Part shown: piece after piece, positions 14,087-26,456 of the stretch
Layout: every line of letters starts with the position of its first letter
Position numbering within the stretch: position 1 is the first letter of the stretch
Assembly (NCBI RefSeq): GCF_020184175.1
Contig: NC_065531.1
Location: forward strand, 41,437,213-41,501,212
Direction: 5' to 3'
DNA length: 64,000 bases
Origin: Aphis gossypii
Taxonomy: Eukaryota; Arthropoda; Insecta; Hemiptera; Aphididae
Translations under genes and position numbers: made by a program
The notes under the pieces: model-generated
Database searches by the model: none
What the model saw: the letters and a program-made list of their open reading frames with translations, nothing else
What the model was told of the DNA's origin: nothing

Positions 14087-15990
14087 CGTATTATAAAGAC
14101 GAGAAAAACGTTATTGTAAAAAAATGAATACTACACAGAGAAATATATTATAATACACAGATACCAGTTCTATCTAAATATATATAAATATCGTGTAAGG
14201 CTAATCGGTAGTACGACTCGTACGAGTATATTATATAATATCGTTGAGACGAGTTTAAAATAGTAAAAATTGAAATATCAGCTGTAAAACACTTTGATCA
14301 GACCTTAATATCGGATCTCGATCACGATATCGACATGATAAATGGGTATAGGAATAGATAATAGATTGTGATATATGAATCGTCGATTGAAATCGCCTAG
14401 TGTCGTAATTCAGGTCAACCGGACGCATAATTCATTTTTTAATATATTATAATACTTAAGTATATAATTTGTATTTCAGTATTAGTACAAATGCAGGAAA
14501 ATATATTATATTATGCATAATCTTTCACTTCCAGTTTGTTTTTAATGTATCAAACGTAGCGCCGGACGTATTTATATTTATACGGTCATAGATCAGATTG
14601 GTGTAAAAATACAATGGTAGTTTCTACTAGAAACACGCGTTTTACGTTATGACGACACTGTGTCCAAACAAAAAATGTGCACTTACCCACAATACACATT
14701 AAAAATAATAGTATAGTATGCTGACGTCGATTAATTATAATTTATTAGGTAACGACCTTCGATCTGCTGGTAAAATTAAAATAGCAAATATACAGAATTT
14801 AGGGATAGATTTGGCTGAGTCATTGTGAAATACAGCTACGACTTTGAAGCGAGTATATACAGAAAGCAATATATGGTACATAATATATACATGTCAACAT
14901 ATAAAATATATTAAACATTTTGAAATAAATTGTACCGTTTAAAATTGAACTCAAGATTATTCTTTACGTTGCAAATGTGCACTGCGTATTCGTAACGTAA
15001 AATAATATTAGTAGATACGAATTTATTTGCCATTTTATGTGAATCAAGGATAATGTAAATGATGTTAAACACAAATTCAAAAGATTTGTAAATCCGAACA
15101 CTAATAAAGATAAAAATGTTGGTATCAAATTTTTCAATAGTAAAAGATCATAAAAAACGTGTGAATATTATACAAAGTTTCCATATAAAAGTATATAACA
15201 AGTAGCGACGGTTATTGTTCATCGAAGTAAGAATCACGCGCCGTCAAGGTAAAATTACTCGATAAAATAGTAGGTTTAAGCCATGAACAAAATCGTAAAC
15301 TTTTAAATACATATATTTAAGCGGTTAGGTTAGGTTCATGGGGGAGTGTCGAGTGTGCTTATACTTCTTAAAATTTTATAGAATTTTTGAAAGATTTATA
15401 CTAAAAACGTACTTAAGTTTTCAATCGTGCTGTATGAGTATATCATTGATATAAATGATATAATACCAACCAATGCGGCAATGTGGATTTCGATATACTG
15501 CTGAGCTATAGAACTACATATACATTTTAACTTTTGACATCCCGTTGTGTTCACATACTACGTGTGCAAGGAGTGATGGGAACAAAATTCTTGTCTGATT
15601 TTCATCATTTTCAGATTCGTGGGAAGAATGAGAAAAAAAGCACTGTGTTCGGATTGGTCGTAATATAATGTGACAAGCTAAGCTCCTATTATTATTGACA
15701 AACGCAGGTAATATTGTGTAGTGTGTTACGCACATTTATTTCGATTGAAACATAATATTTATTGTTATATAAATCTACATTTTTCCAAATTTTCATTCAG
15801 TCACAGTAAAAATATATTATATGTAATATGTATAGGTACACCGAGTGAGAGTACATCTTCTATACGTATAGTTTCGTCACACTGTTATCGGAAAATGGCA
15901 CTAATAACGATTCGGACAATTCACGCGCGTAAATATTTATAACATTATCATCATTATCATTTTTGAGTACGACGTTTGTTGTTGGTCTTC
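14087..15990. other. Intergenic, downstream side of the cuticle gene
   Basis: No coding pattern is seen. Short frames of about 73 codons on both strands near 15.5-15.9 kb are back-to-back, lack domain features and look like chance. Confidence 0.5.
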
Positions 15991-15992
15991 AA

Positions 15993-15998
15993 TTTATT
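15993..15998 (-). terminator. Candidate polyadenylation signal of the cuticle gene
   Basis: The minus strand reads AATAAA here, about 265 bases past the stop codon of the cuticle-like gene. It is the canonical hexamer in a plausible place, but other A-rich sites exist nearby and no cleavage site can be confirmed. Confidence 0.4.
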
Positions 15999-16260
15999 TG
16001 TTTTGAAGCCGGCTGCGATTGGTGACGACGATGATGGCGGCGGCGACGGCGACAAGTATAATAGAACCTGACTAGAAATTTCGTATTTAAAAAAAAAAAA
16101 AAGACAATTTCGAACGACGGCGAACCGACCTGCACCATGATATTATAATTCATGATTATTATGTACTATAATAATAAGTATTCTTTAAAGTGCGATCAGC
16201 TGCAGCGTTGGCCGAACATCGTCCAACTGGCAGTTCGCCGTCGTCCGTGCGCGGTACAGT

Positions 16261-16920
16261 CTACCGCCTAAGGGCCAAAAACTTGGCCAGTGCTTCGTAG
16301 ATGACTCGCGGGTTAATGCTGCTGTCAGCCGTGTACCGTACGCCCCTGGTGGTGCCGTCGTGGTGACTGACCACTCCGTACTCGCCCACGATGAACCCGT
16401 CCGGCGTCTCTTCCTCGACCCTGTACTTCCTGTAGTGTTTTCCGTCCACCACATAACCGCTCTTCCGAGTTTCCATAGCCTGAGTCGTGGTCGTGGTACT
16501 CGTGGTAGTGGTGGTGAAGCCGTTGATGGATATATCGGTGTCGTCACTAGCGGCGGTGCTGCTGACGTCATAACTCCCGGACGCCGCGGCCGTCGACGTC
16601 GGTTGCTGCTGCACGCCGTGCACTCGCCCGTTGCTCAGCACGCTAACCGCCTCATCCACCTCGTAGTTCTGTTCCGGTTCCCCGTACACCCGTTCCGGTT
16701 CCACAAACATCCGCCCTGGTTCCCCGTAATCCGGTTCCGGTGATTCATGCTGCAGCAGGCTCTGATCTGGCGAGGACGGCTGACCGTTGACGATCACGGA
16801 CGGATCATCGTACTCCGCATAAATCGAGGCAGCCGTCACCGCCGGTCGAGTTGGTGGCACTGATGGTCTCTGCCGCTGCTGCCGCCGATGATGCCAAGGG
16901 CGGCTCGCGCAATGCGATAC
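16261..16920 (-). CDS. Cuticle-like gene, exon 2 (main coding exon)
   Basis: Open from the acceptor at 16921 to the TAG at 16263-16261, with 219 codons before the stop. Base composition is far GC-richer than the flanks, with many CpG. The antisense frames here are shadows. This exon holds the linker, the Thr tract and the C-terminal chitin-binding-like domain. Confidence 0.85.
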   Translation of the reverse strand, partial: VSHCASRPWHHRRQQRQRPSVPPTRPAVTAASIYAEYDDPSVIVNGQPSSPDQSLLQHESPEPDYGEPGRMFVEPERVYGEPEQNYEVDEAVSVLSNGRVHGVQQQPTSTAAASGSYDVSSTAASDDTDISINGFTTTTTSTTTTTQAMETRKSGYVVDGKHYRKYRVEEETPDGFIVGEYGVVSHHDGTTRGVRYTADSSINPRVIYEALAKFLALRR

Positions 16921-19900
16921 CTGCGGTGCAACACGAAACGATTAATTAAATGCCTGCGATTTATTATATTTACAACTTTACAAGACGTATCCGACAACGA
17001 TTAAGGTGGGTTTCCACTATACACGCGTTTTTCAATTAAAAACCGTTTACAGTGATTTTTTGGTATGTATGGTAAGGTTTTGGTATACAAGTGTGCGCTT
17101 CTTATCAAAAGACAAACCGCGTTAAGACGAGATTCCACTACATACGTGTACGTGTACGTACATAAAAATACTTTTCTGTGATTGGTTGGAACGTATAAGC
17201 TTTCTGGTATACCAAAAGCTTACCATGTATACTAACCAATCGCAAAAAAGAATTTTTTATGCACGTACACGTACACGTACGTTGTGGAAAACCGCCTCAA
17301 TTCAAGAATTTTGTGTTTACGGTTACGGTCGTAGTCGTATTAATACAATAGATAACGATGGAAATTATGTTTATCGATTATCATTTAGTTTATAACCATT
17401 TAATCTGCAAACCATATGTTACCGATGTCAACCAATATGAAATTTGCACTCGGAGCCAACGCGACCCTACCCTTTACCGTGTGACGCTTAAAGATGAATG
17501 TCTTTAAACTCGTATAGTTTATTATTTAACACGCAGTGTTAAAATCTCCGTGTTTTATTAGTTGACTGTACGTCGTGGTTACCTTTTTAATATACCATGT
17601 TTCCAGATATTACCGCAAAGTTGAGAAATATTTATCTTGTCAACGCGCGGTTACAGTGGTTGAATAGTGGTTATCAATTATTGGTACCGATAAATTAAAA
17701 TCACGAACTAACGTATTATAATATCTTAGTCCATGTTTAAAGTATGAAATTTTACACTGCAGACTTGCCTTTAACCGCGTGCTAAATGCTTCATCATAAT
17801 GTGTTCAAATAATACAGTGTAACGTCTATTAATTGTTCTATTTCGATTGCGCTTATATTTACCATTATACATCAACTGATCAACTTACAGTAATACAGTA
17901 CATATCACACTATCATAAATTCTTCAACATTGTTTACGTACTCGAATTAACTAATAATAATTAAATAAGTGTTACGAGTTTTAGTGTTTTTTTTCGTGTT
18001 ATGTATGAAAATCGCTATCGTCGGTTTACGGATTTACGAAAATTTAGCAGAGTAATGATCACCAGGTAGGTGTATATCGTCTTCTTAATTATAAAACACT
18101 GTGATAACGCATTCTCTCGTGTTTACATAAACAATTGGGTTGAATCACATTAATACGTAATAATGATATTGTAATTAAAATAAATTAGAGTTCGAAACAA
18201 ATTATATTTGCGTGTAGGTATACCTTGAAAAATATCAACAGCGCTGATCTACACCGAAATGAAAGTATATCCTGTAATCGCACCTATATTAACCGTATTA
18301 TACCTAAACGTAATAAATAATTATACAGTGCACGGTACGTAATTTAGTCAACACTATATTATAGCTCATTCAAGCTGTATCAATTATTATTTTAGCCAAT
18401 TAATACGTTTAATTAACGAAGAAAGAATCTAAATATAGCTTGCTTTATTTTTAATAACTTTTCGGATACAAAAGTATAAAACCGGTAAACTAAACCAGGT
18501 CATTTGTTTAGCTGTGATTTTCTTAACAAATAGGATAATTCGTTCGTTAATATAATAAAGGCAATAAAAATCATTTGAATGCTCAAGAGTCGTTAATAAC
18601 ACAATCATTGAATTTTAAAAAGTATTATGAGGAACCTAGATATCACCACGTCCTAGTAATTTCAATCCATATGCCATGCACATTAGATAGGTACTCATAA
18701 TAAGTTGACCAAAAACATATTATAAGTGTGTTATAGGTCACTCAATTATTTTATGCTATGATTTTACTTATATGATCTACTTTAATGTCGGTAAAATCGT
18801 TAAGTCCATTTCGGATTGACAATATTAATAGCGTTTCGTTTTTGATTCGTCCCGTTGTAAATAAACATACTATTAGGTACCTATATACTATAATCGCTTC
18901 AATACAGTTCAATATTAATTTGATGGGTACACAAAGCCGGCGTCGTCACCGATCGATTTTATAAAAGTCGTATCTATACTATTTTGTTATAATCACAAAC
19001 CTCGATGAACCGATTTCAACACTTTCTTTGGCCTGAATCCGACAAGCTGCGAAAATACGCTCAGAATTCAATTGGTCATCGTCCGGCAGTGTAGATGAGT
19101 CGAGATTTGTTTTCGATTTTCTCGGCGGGCCCATTTATTATAATGCCTGTGCACGTATATTATCGAAATTATACCTTCGAATGACGCGAAGTAAAAAAAA
19201 AAAATTCGTCCGATAATGCAACGCTGTACTACGATACGTATTATAATTCCATTAGTGTTTTTTTACTCGAAACAATAAACCTCGAGATGATATTATATTA
19301 TTATTACGCAAATCTGTGTATATTATCGGATTTGTTAATCGTCGTCTCGTCAATACGTTTTCGACTAGGTCGTGGGTCAGACACACACACACACACATAT
19401 ACTATAGGCATTCTGCCAAATACATTAATGTGTACCTATATACATTATAAATACGTATACGTACATTTCGCGGCCTTATTATTTCGAAAATAGATAACCG
19501 GTTGCCGAATACCGATCGCGCTCGATGCCCTGTAGCTATAATATAATAATAATTTATAGGCAATAATAATATTATATAGGTGATACGTCCGCGGCTGCAG
19601 TGTCGAACACTGTAAAAGAAAATTATTTGGACTTATTAGTTACAAATTTGTAATAGCCACGGTAAACAGTAATGATTGTAGCATAAGCATAATATACAAC
19701 ATCGTATTATACGTATTAGTAGATATTATTCTTACACACTCTCACATAATATAACAGCTGACAACAGTATATATTATATAAATATAGAATGATACCAACG
19801 TTTAATATACGTAGACTCGTATGTGCACGTGCCGTACCTGTCTGCTACGTGAAAAAAACATATATCGTACCGAGGGCCATAATTAAAAACGTTTGTAATT

Positions 19901-22900
19901 TATGATTCGAAATGCGCTTATGATACTATATTGTCGCAATGTCTAGGACTCCGTCTATATTCTCGCACTATATTACATTGTACGTGTTGACGGCCTTGAA
20001 CGCTATTAGCCGAATGCCCTTTTTCGCGTGCACGCGCACATACACACAAACCAACGCACTTATCGGAATGTTTAGAATATTTCGCGGTCAAGCACCGCAC
20101 AACTACCCCAACAAGGTTTACTAAATAACGTTCTTCGCGAACACCTCGTAAAACGTAATTTATTTACGTGAATTCGGCGCAATCTCAACTGGAAGTGTCT
20201 AAAACTGATTATTAATACTACGTCACATTAGTAAGAAATCGAAGTGTTTTTAATATCACAATGAGACTCGCGCAAAAAGTTTCAAAGTTTTAATACAACC
20301 ACCAAAGTTTCATTTATATCGACGATTGTCAAGATTGTTTGATTGTTAATAACAATTTTAATACAAATAGTATTATATTCATATTTCCATTTATTTGAAA
20401 TCAATAATAATTATAACGAATGACGTGATCAATATTTTTTTCATAAATCTAAAGATAAATTTAACGGATAAATCGCTTATAAGTTTGTTTTAAAGAAAAC
20501 ATAATCAAGTTTCTTTCATGGATAAATTTAGTATAGATGTATAGGTATAACATAATAAGTTACTATGTCTATCACAGTGAAATTAAAGCACCAACAAGTG
20601 CCGTGGTGCAATATCTGAGAGGCGAACGAAAAATTCAATGTATGTACATACTTATAATAATATACATGCTACACTCGAACCCCTATGGTTTTGACTTTAA
20701 TACACATTAATCGTAGTTAATTCGCAAATTTTTGCAATCGCCTCTAGCCAATGTTAATTTACTATAATAAAATAATAATATTAATGTAGGTATATTGAAT
20801 AAGCTGAAATTTTAAATATATGTAATTATATTATCATCATAAATTACTCAAGAGAGACATTCGCTTTTTAATTTTTAAAAATCGAAAAATATGTTTTACT
20901 TATTAAAATGAACCACAAATGTAGGTACTCGTGTATCATAAATTCATAATATTATAATAATATACATCTACTTAAATTTTATAAAATAATGAGCTTTATA
21001 TAATTTTTATATCTAATAAAATACACAGCATACTGAATTAATATCTTACGATGTGTTCACTGTTCATGAATATTATATTCAATCGTTTCGACATAAAAGC
21101 TTGTTTGTATAATCTAATAAAATTTAGCGCAACAATTTTTTACGACAATTTATAATTACACTTTTTAAAGCCTTAAAAATTTACATCGAGTTCGTATTTT
21201 GGAACATATTGAAACGATTTATTTAAAATATAAAATGTTTTTTATTATTTCGGGATTTTTTATAAAGTACCCATAAAATATCAGATTTCATGAGAACTTG
21301 CTACACGCTACATTATTTGAAAAATAAATTTGTTAACTATACTTTTTATTTAGTTTCATATTCCTAGGAAAAATATTGTTTTGAAAACATTTAATTATTC
21401 GAAAATATTATATAAATATAAGTATTTTTTTTTTATATAAGCATTTCAAATTTAATGAGATTTTAGATGGTAGAGATGTATAATAAAAAAATTCTGTGCT
21501 CACTGTTTAGCTATCGCGTTCGTCAAATTAATAAATTCCTCGTAACATTGATTATGCATTATATTTAGTTGGTAAAATATAATCTGTAGATTTGTTTTAT
21601 AATAAGTTTTTGGGAATCAAGTTTATATTATCATTATAAAAACATAAGTGGAAAAATCATTTATTGACTATTGATAAATCGAAAGACCAAGTTTTAGTAA
21701 GTCAAAACTTAAAATAAAACCTAAAATACGCAAAAATGAAAAACTATTTTTCAATAATATTTTAAATCATAGTTTTCTGAAAAAAATTTTGCTTTGGATT
21801 ATACAATTTAAAGAATAATATCATGTATTACAATTTTTAAGAGTAAAAATCGATATATTTTATAAAACCTACTTCAAATTTACTTTATAAAATTTTTTAA
21901 AAAAATTACGGCGAAAAGTTGTTGTTTTGTGGATGATTTACGAGGTATTAAAAAGAACGCGAAACGCCGCAAATAACGCGTAAAAATATAACTATAATAC
22001 AATACTATAACACAATTGGCCATTTAATAATCGGCAACGATATTGTTTGGGTCATTAAACCATATTATGAACATTGAACACATGCGACAAACTGTGCACT
22101 ACACAACAATATGTAACTCACCTACGTATAACCGGATTCCGAAGGAGCTTAATATCTTGTGATACCTACATACGAAATATTTTAATATACAAAGTATTGT
22201 GTCTATTAGCTGCGGTCGTGCAGTCGAATTATGTGCAAAAGATACTCGTGAGGCTACCAAATATGGCTGTGGTGACGGATTTTTATGTGGTAAAACATAT
22301 AATACACAGCTAAGTAGTCCCTGAGAGATTGATATACACCAATTTGACCGAACTTCGTTAAAAGCTGTGCAAAACTTTTTTACGGAAAAATATCATACAT
22401 TATATATTGTTATATACTTATATATATATATAAATGCTTTCGCACGCATATACTGTTTCGCGGGAGAAGTCCTGCTGACATCGAGAATACCGTTATACTA
22501 CCGTCGTCGTCGCACGTATGTTTCATTTACTAAAATATAAATTCTTCCGATTATTTTACAATTTCATAAATAAGTGAACACCTAAAATACTATGTATATG
22601 ACAAAAAAACGATGTTGATCGTTTATCAACGATTAACAATTTTGGAATTCGTAAAAGTTTATCGAAGTATTAAAGTCGCGTTCGTGTATGGTTAAGGGTT
22701 TATAGCTCTCGTTGAATTTTGTTCTCGTTATAGGTGTCGCCAAAAAAGTTAAAAAAAAAATTTTAAAAATCTTTACGAACGACGCAGAGTTTGGCGGATC
22801 GACAATAGTGTAATTAATATTATAATAAATTGTACGGTTTACGAACGATGCGGGCGCGAGAGGTAATGTCATTCTATGCATACTGACCAAAAGGGTTAGG

Positions 22901-22938
22901 AGGACGGTGACGGTGGCGAATAGCGCAGTGCCGCGCAT
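16261..22938 (-). CDS. Cuticle-protein-like secreted protein, two exons
   Basis: Structural protein predicted to be secreted and to bind chitin in the cuticle. Join 22938-22888 (17 codons) to 16920-16261; the phase-0 intron is about 6 kb. The acceptor is strong (TTGCACCGCAG); the donor, GTCAGTA, is less usual. The joined product is 236 residues. Exon 1 gives MRGTALFATVTVLLTLL, and exon 2 opens with VSHCA then SRP, so the junction completes a hydrophobic signal peptide with likely cleavage after Ala22. Residues about 78-104 repeat GEP/EPE units, and 153-163 are mostly Thr. Residues 173-236 (YVVDGKHYRKYRVEEETPDG, then GEYGVVSHHDGTTRGVRYTA, ending INPRVIYEALAKFLAL) resemble a Rebers-Riddiford (chitin_bind_4) type domain with a VxYTAD core. 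No ATG lies between the acceptor and the first plausible start inside exon 2, which supports an upstream exon. The exact cuticle subfamily is not assigned. Confidence 0.8.
17124..17300. mobile_element. Foldback MITE in the cuticle-gene intron
   Basis: Long imperfect inverted repeat. The left arm contains GATTCCACTACATACGTGTA and CGTGTACGTACATAAAAATA, then GTGATTGGTTGG. The right arm reads as its reverse complement, including CCAATCGC and ACGTACACGTACACGTACG and ending TGTGGAAAACCGCCTC. Arms are about 80 bp around a short spacer. A related sequence, GGTGGGTTTCCACTATACAC, sits just upstream at about 17005-17025, suggesting a second, nested copy. No transposase is present. Confidence 0.7.
17400..22887. 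other. Rest of the long cuticle-gene intron
   Basis: AT-rich with no supported coding exon on either strand. It contains an AC microsatellite near 19380-19397 and a modestly GC-richer zone at about 18.9-20.2 kb, whose short frames on opposite strands overlap and look like chance. Regulatory elements could sit here, but none can be named. Confidence 0.5.
22888..22938 (-). CDS. Cuticle-like gene, exon 1 (signal peptide)
   Basis: ATG at 22938-22936, then 17 codons ending LLTLL before a GTCAGTA donor. Reading on without splicing gives an AT-driven tail with Asn and Lys runs, whereas splicing to 16920 gives the classical signal-peptide end VSHCA. An isolated signal-peptide exon followed by a long intron is a common layout for insect cuticle genes. 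The exon assignment is inference from the protein logic and phase. Confidence 0.7.
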
Positions 22939-23238
22939 ATCTCGTCTCTTCACGGTGTCGTCGCGACGTGCCGGCTGCAGCTGTGGTCCTGGCGTCTGCG
23001 CATGGTCGGACGTCGCGGGTTACACTGGCCGCGATGAGGCCGACGCGCTCGACAACGACGGCGACGGCGACGGTGGTGGTGGCCGTGCGCGCGGCGCGCG
23101 CTCGCGATAAGTGCACGCCGCGTCGAACCGCCGCCGGATGGCCGCGGGGCGAGAAAACGGGAAAAAAAAAGTAACGAAAACAAAAAACGGGACGTTTATT
23201 GCGATGACGCCGTACGGCCGGTGTCGGCGGCGATGATA

Positions 23239-23266
23239 GGTGGTGGTGGTGGTGGTGGTGGTGGTA
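23239..23266. repeat. (GGT)n microsatellite
   Basis: About nine GGT units in a row, then GGTAGTGATCG. On the minus strand it is an ACC repeat within the presumed 5' untranslated or promoter region of the cuticle-like gene. Confidence 0.9.
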
Positions 23267-23904
23267 GTGATCGTGTCGGCGGCGACCCGAGGCGATGGTA
23301 ATAGACCGAGACCTTGATGAGCGTGATACGGTAGTGGACGGCGCGGGGGTGAGACTTTGCCGCCTAGCGTAATATTATTATTATTGGTGAAAAAAAAAAA
23401 AAATAATATTCTCAAAAAAAACGCGTTTTATAAGCTATTAGATTTATGTCTGTGAGTTTTATAATATGCAGAGACGGAATTCCGCGGTCTGGCGCCTCGA
23501 AGACCGAAATAACGCGTATATAATGATATATAAGCCGCAAACGTACGGTCGCCACAATGTCATAACGCCAATATGTCATATTTGATATTATAAATCACCG
23601 GCGCGGTATACCAACGAAATACGAAAATACCCGCGCCCCGTGTACCGACGTGGTACCTGTATATACGGTTTTGCTACCGATGCGCTCTATAATCGTATAC
23701 GTACTATGGTACCGGGTACAACTACTGCGGGTCACTCGACGCCTCCCGCGGTGACTGGGTTTTCCGGCGACGGCGGCGATCTCGGTGACATCTGCACCAA
23801 CACATCCGATCACGTTATTCCTATACACATACTCCGCCTCCTCCACCACCACTACCTCCACGACATCACTCCGGTGCGTGTGCATATTTTATTAACCGTT
23901 GCTC

Positions 23905-23926
23905 CGGCGGCGGCGGCGGCGGCGGT
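23905..23926. repeat. (GGC)n microsatellite
   Basis: Seven or so CGG/GGC units in a region otherwise surrounded by AT-rich DNA; part of the CpG-rich island. Confidence 0.9.
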
Positions 23927-24010
23927 GGCGTTGGCCGTCGGCAAATTCCGATCTTATTACAATAATATAATATTATAAATCTGACCGCGGCCGTTTGGAG
24001 ACATTGCTGC

Positions 24011-26160
24011 TGCAACCGAGATACGCGCCGACCGCATTACTAATAGTACTATATACCTACATAAACATTATTTTCTATCGTATCTTGACCTCTTAGAGGA
24101 ATTTTTTTTTTTTCGTTTCGAAAATATTTACTCGACGACGACGTCCTTCGCAGCACGATACACTTTTTTACACTTACTTATAATATATATATATATTATT
24201 GTGAGTTTTGACGTATAGTGAGTGTAATAAAAATGCAAAACAACAATATCGTATTAACGCGTGAGATTTAAATTTAAATTTTATAGGTACCTGCAACCCA
24301 CCCTTTTCACGATTTCTGTAAATGTACGCAGATTTAATAAAATTTTATAATCGAATAAACAGCAAATAAGTAGTACATAAAGAATATAACGTAAATTAAT
24401 ATTGAATTGACTCATCTTAGCGAAAAGCCCGCGGGCAACGACATGTTATTATCTATGTATACCTACTTACCTTGTACTCTCAGCTGTAGCTATTGCGAGC
24501 ACGCCGTTTTGTTCGTTTGGTCGTTTGGTGTTTGCGCTACGTTGTAATAATACCTATACCAATGCGTTTTATCGAGCGATTTTTTTCTCCGTTGTAATCA
24601 ACATAACAATCCGTGTCCGGATCGTATAATTATCGTCGTTGAGTGCGGATCTGACAGATCCGGGGAATGGCTACTTATAACGACGATACAATTACACATA
24701 CACTAAAATGAATAGGGAAAAAAACGTTTAAAATTATATTCAAACTGGATAATAATACAGCGTATATGCATAATATATAATAAATGTATGTACAAAAATA
24801 GCATTGCAGAATATTTATCTTCCTACTTATTACACGCGAAAACGTATAAAATTAAACATAAACAGATCCCGTATATACCTATAACTTATACCTATAAATA
24901 CACAATATATAGTTATAACAGACTTATCGGCCGCTACAAGACGAGAGCAGTATAATTTTATAATTTATATTAAAATTGTCTGTAGTGTGATGACGTTATG
25001 TACAGATAAATAGATCCTAATATTTTATATATATATATAATAATATGAATACTATTGAGTATTTTACATGCGAAAAGTTTAAATTAGTATGATATACATA
25101 CGTCATTATAATTTCAAAATCACATACGAATCATATGATTATTTTTTATTTTTTTTTTTATCAAAAAACGATCTTAATATCAGGTACATAAATAAACATT
25201 ATATAATATCACAATTCATTATATGATAATATTTACGTTATACATTATACAGTACCCTAAAATCTCCCGAAGGTCATTTAACTCGTTGAAGAAAGAATTT
25301 TTTTTTAATTAATAATAATTAAATTTCTATATTCTCACTATAATTTATACATATATATTATATATTATGGTTAAGTTGAATAATGCTCGAGATTATAATG
25401 ATTTTTTCTCGTCGTTTGCGTGAACATAAGTTGTTAAAAAACACCAGGACTTTTTTAAGATAAAAAAAATAAACAGGGTTTGTATAATTGTTCTTTCTTA
25501 CTAGTAAAGTTATATTTATCTGCTCATATCCCGAGGCTCTATAGTCTTTGCACGTCAACGTGTATAATTTTTATAACTAATCTAATATGAATATTGTTTG
25601 TGACCAATCGATTTATAATGTTTACAATAATGTATGCCTAAATGATCTTATATGATCATAATATTATGTTTATTAAAATCTATTCGGTTAGATTATTGGT
25701 ATTAATGTATTATATAGTTGGATTTTATATAAAAAAAAATGAAGGAATAATATAAGCTATCGTCGTTTATGATGGTTGAAAACGTATTACTCCGCAATTT
25801 TATTAATAATAATGTAAAATGTAAATTATAGATTTAAATACAAGCTACAGGTACAATTACAAATTCGATGTGGTAATATAATACATTATTTGAAGTTGTG
25901 GTGTTTAAAGTTTAAACGGTGCAAGCTAGTGAACAACGATATATATGTGTAAAGCGACTATAGGTACATCAAAACTAAATAATTTTATTGAGACCCTAAT
26001 ATAACGTTATGTCACTATATTATAATATATTTGGTGATTCTATAATCAATCATCACTCATTACTTTAAAATGTATTGATTTTTTTTTAAATATTTTTTTT
26101 TCATAATTTCAAGTCAAAATAAAATAACATTTTTTTAAGTTTTTATTTTTTCGAATGTCA
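24011..26160. other. AT-rich intergenic stretch with one nested palindrome
   Basis: No coding pattern. At 24646-24662 a perfect 8-bp stem (CGGATCTG / CAGATCCG, one-base loop) lies inside a wider inverted repeat, ATCGTCGTT (24632-24640) and AACGACGAT (24679-24687). Otherwise TATA-like low complexity. Confidence 0.6.
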
Positions 26161-26456
26161 ACATAAATTTTTAATTTCATATTCAGAAGAAGCAGAATAT
26201 TTTTGAAAGTATTTCAATACATACAAATTGAAATTTGTACAAATAGTACAAGTATTTTATGAGTTGTAATAAATATTTAAAGTTTATGTACGCAAAGTAG
26301 AAAACCAACATTTTACGGGGTATTCCCAACCTCTACATTCCGTTCACATAAACTTTAAATTCTTATAACTCATAAATTACTCGTCGGAGTTTCGAATTTT
26401 ATGTATTGAAATATTCCGAAAAATATTTTGCTCTGGAATATGAAATTAAAAATGTG
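26161..26456. mobile_element. Foldback (long inverted repeat) element
   Basis: The left arm starts at 26161 (TTTTTAATTTCATATTC, then GCAGAATATTTTT, ATTTCAATACATA, TATTTTATGAGTTGTAATAA and TTTAAAGTTTAT). The same blocks return reversed and complemented in inverse order up to about 26456 (GAATATGAAATTAAAAA). Arms are about 130 bp around a roughly 50 bp centre that includes AACCAACATTTTACGGGG. This is typical of foldback MITEs or palindromic repeats. There is no coding capacity and no clear target duplication. Confidence 0.7.

Larger units (their letters stand above)
22939..24010 (-). promoter_or_regulatory. CpG-rich upstream region of the cuticle-like gene
   Basis: Immediately upstream of the minus-strand ATG the DNA is strongly GC-rich (GCGCGCGGCGCGCGC, GGCCGCGGGGCG) and holds a GGT microsatellite near 23239-23266 and a GGC microsatellite near 23905-23926. 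On the minus strand TATAAAACGCG occurs near 23430, about 490 bases above the start codon, a possible TATA box. Many overlapping open frames on both strands are low-complexity translations (poly-Thr, poly-Arg) and were not called. A 5' UTR and promoter are the likeliest contents. Confidence 0.4.

Noticed and set aside
16360..16743. 127-codon plus-strand frame and a 128-codon alternative minus-strand frame
   Set aside because: Both are shadows of the cuticle-like coding exon; the chosen frame has the signal peptide, Thr tract and chitin-binding-like domain.
22950..23415. Several overlapping open frames on both strands (about 60-130 codons)
   Set aside because: They are GC-rich low-complexity translations (poly-Thr, poly-Arg, poly-Pro) of the island upstream of the cuticle-like gene, with no domain or splice support.
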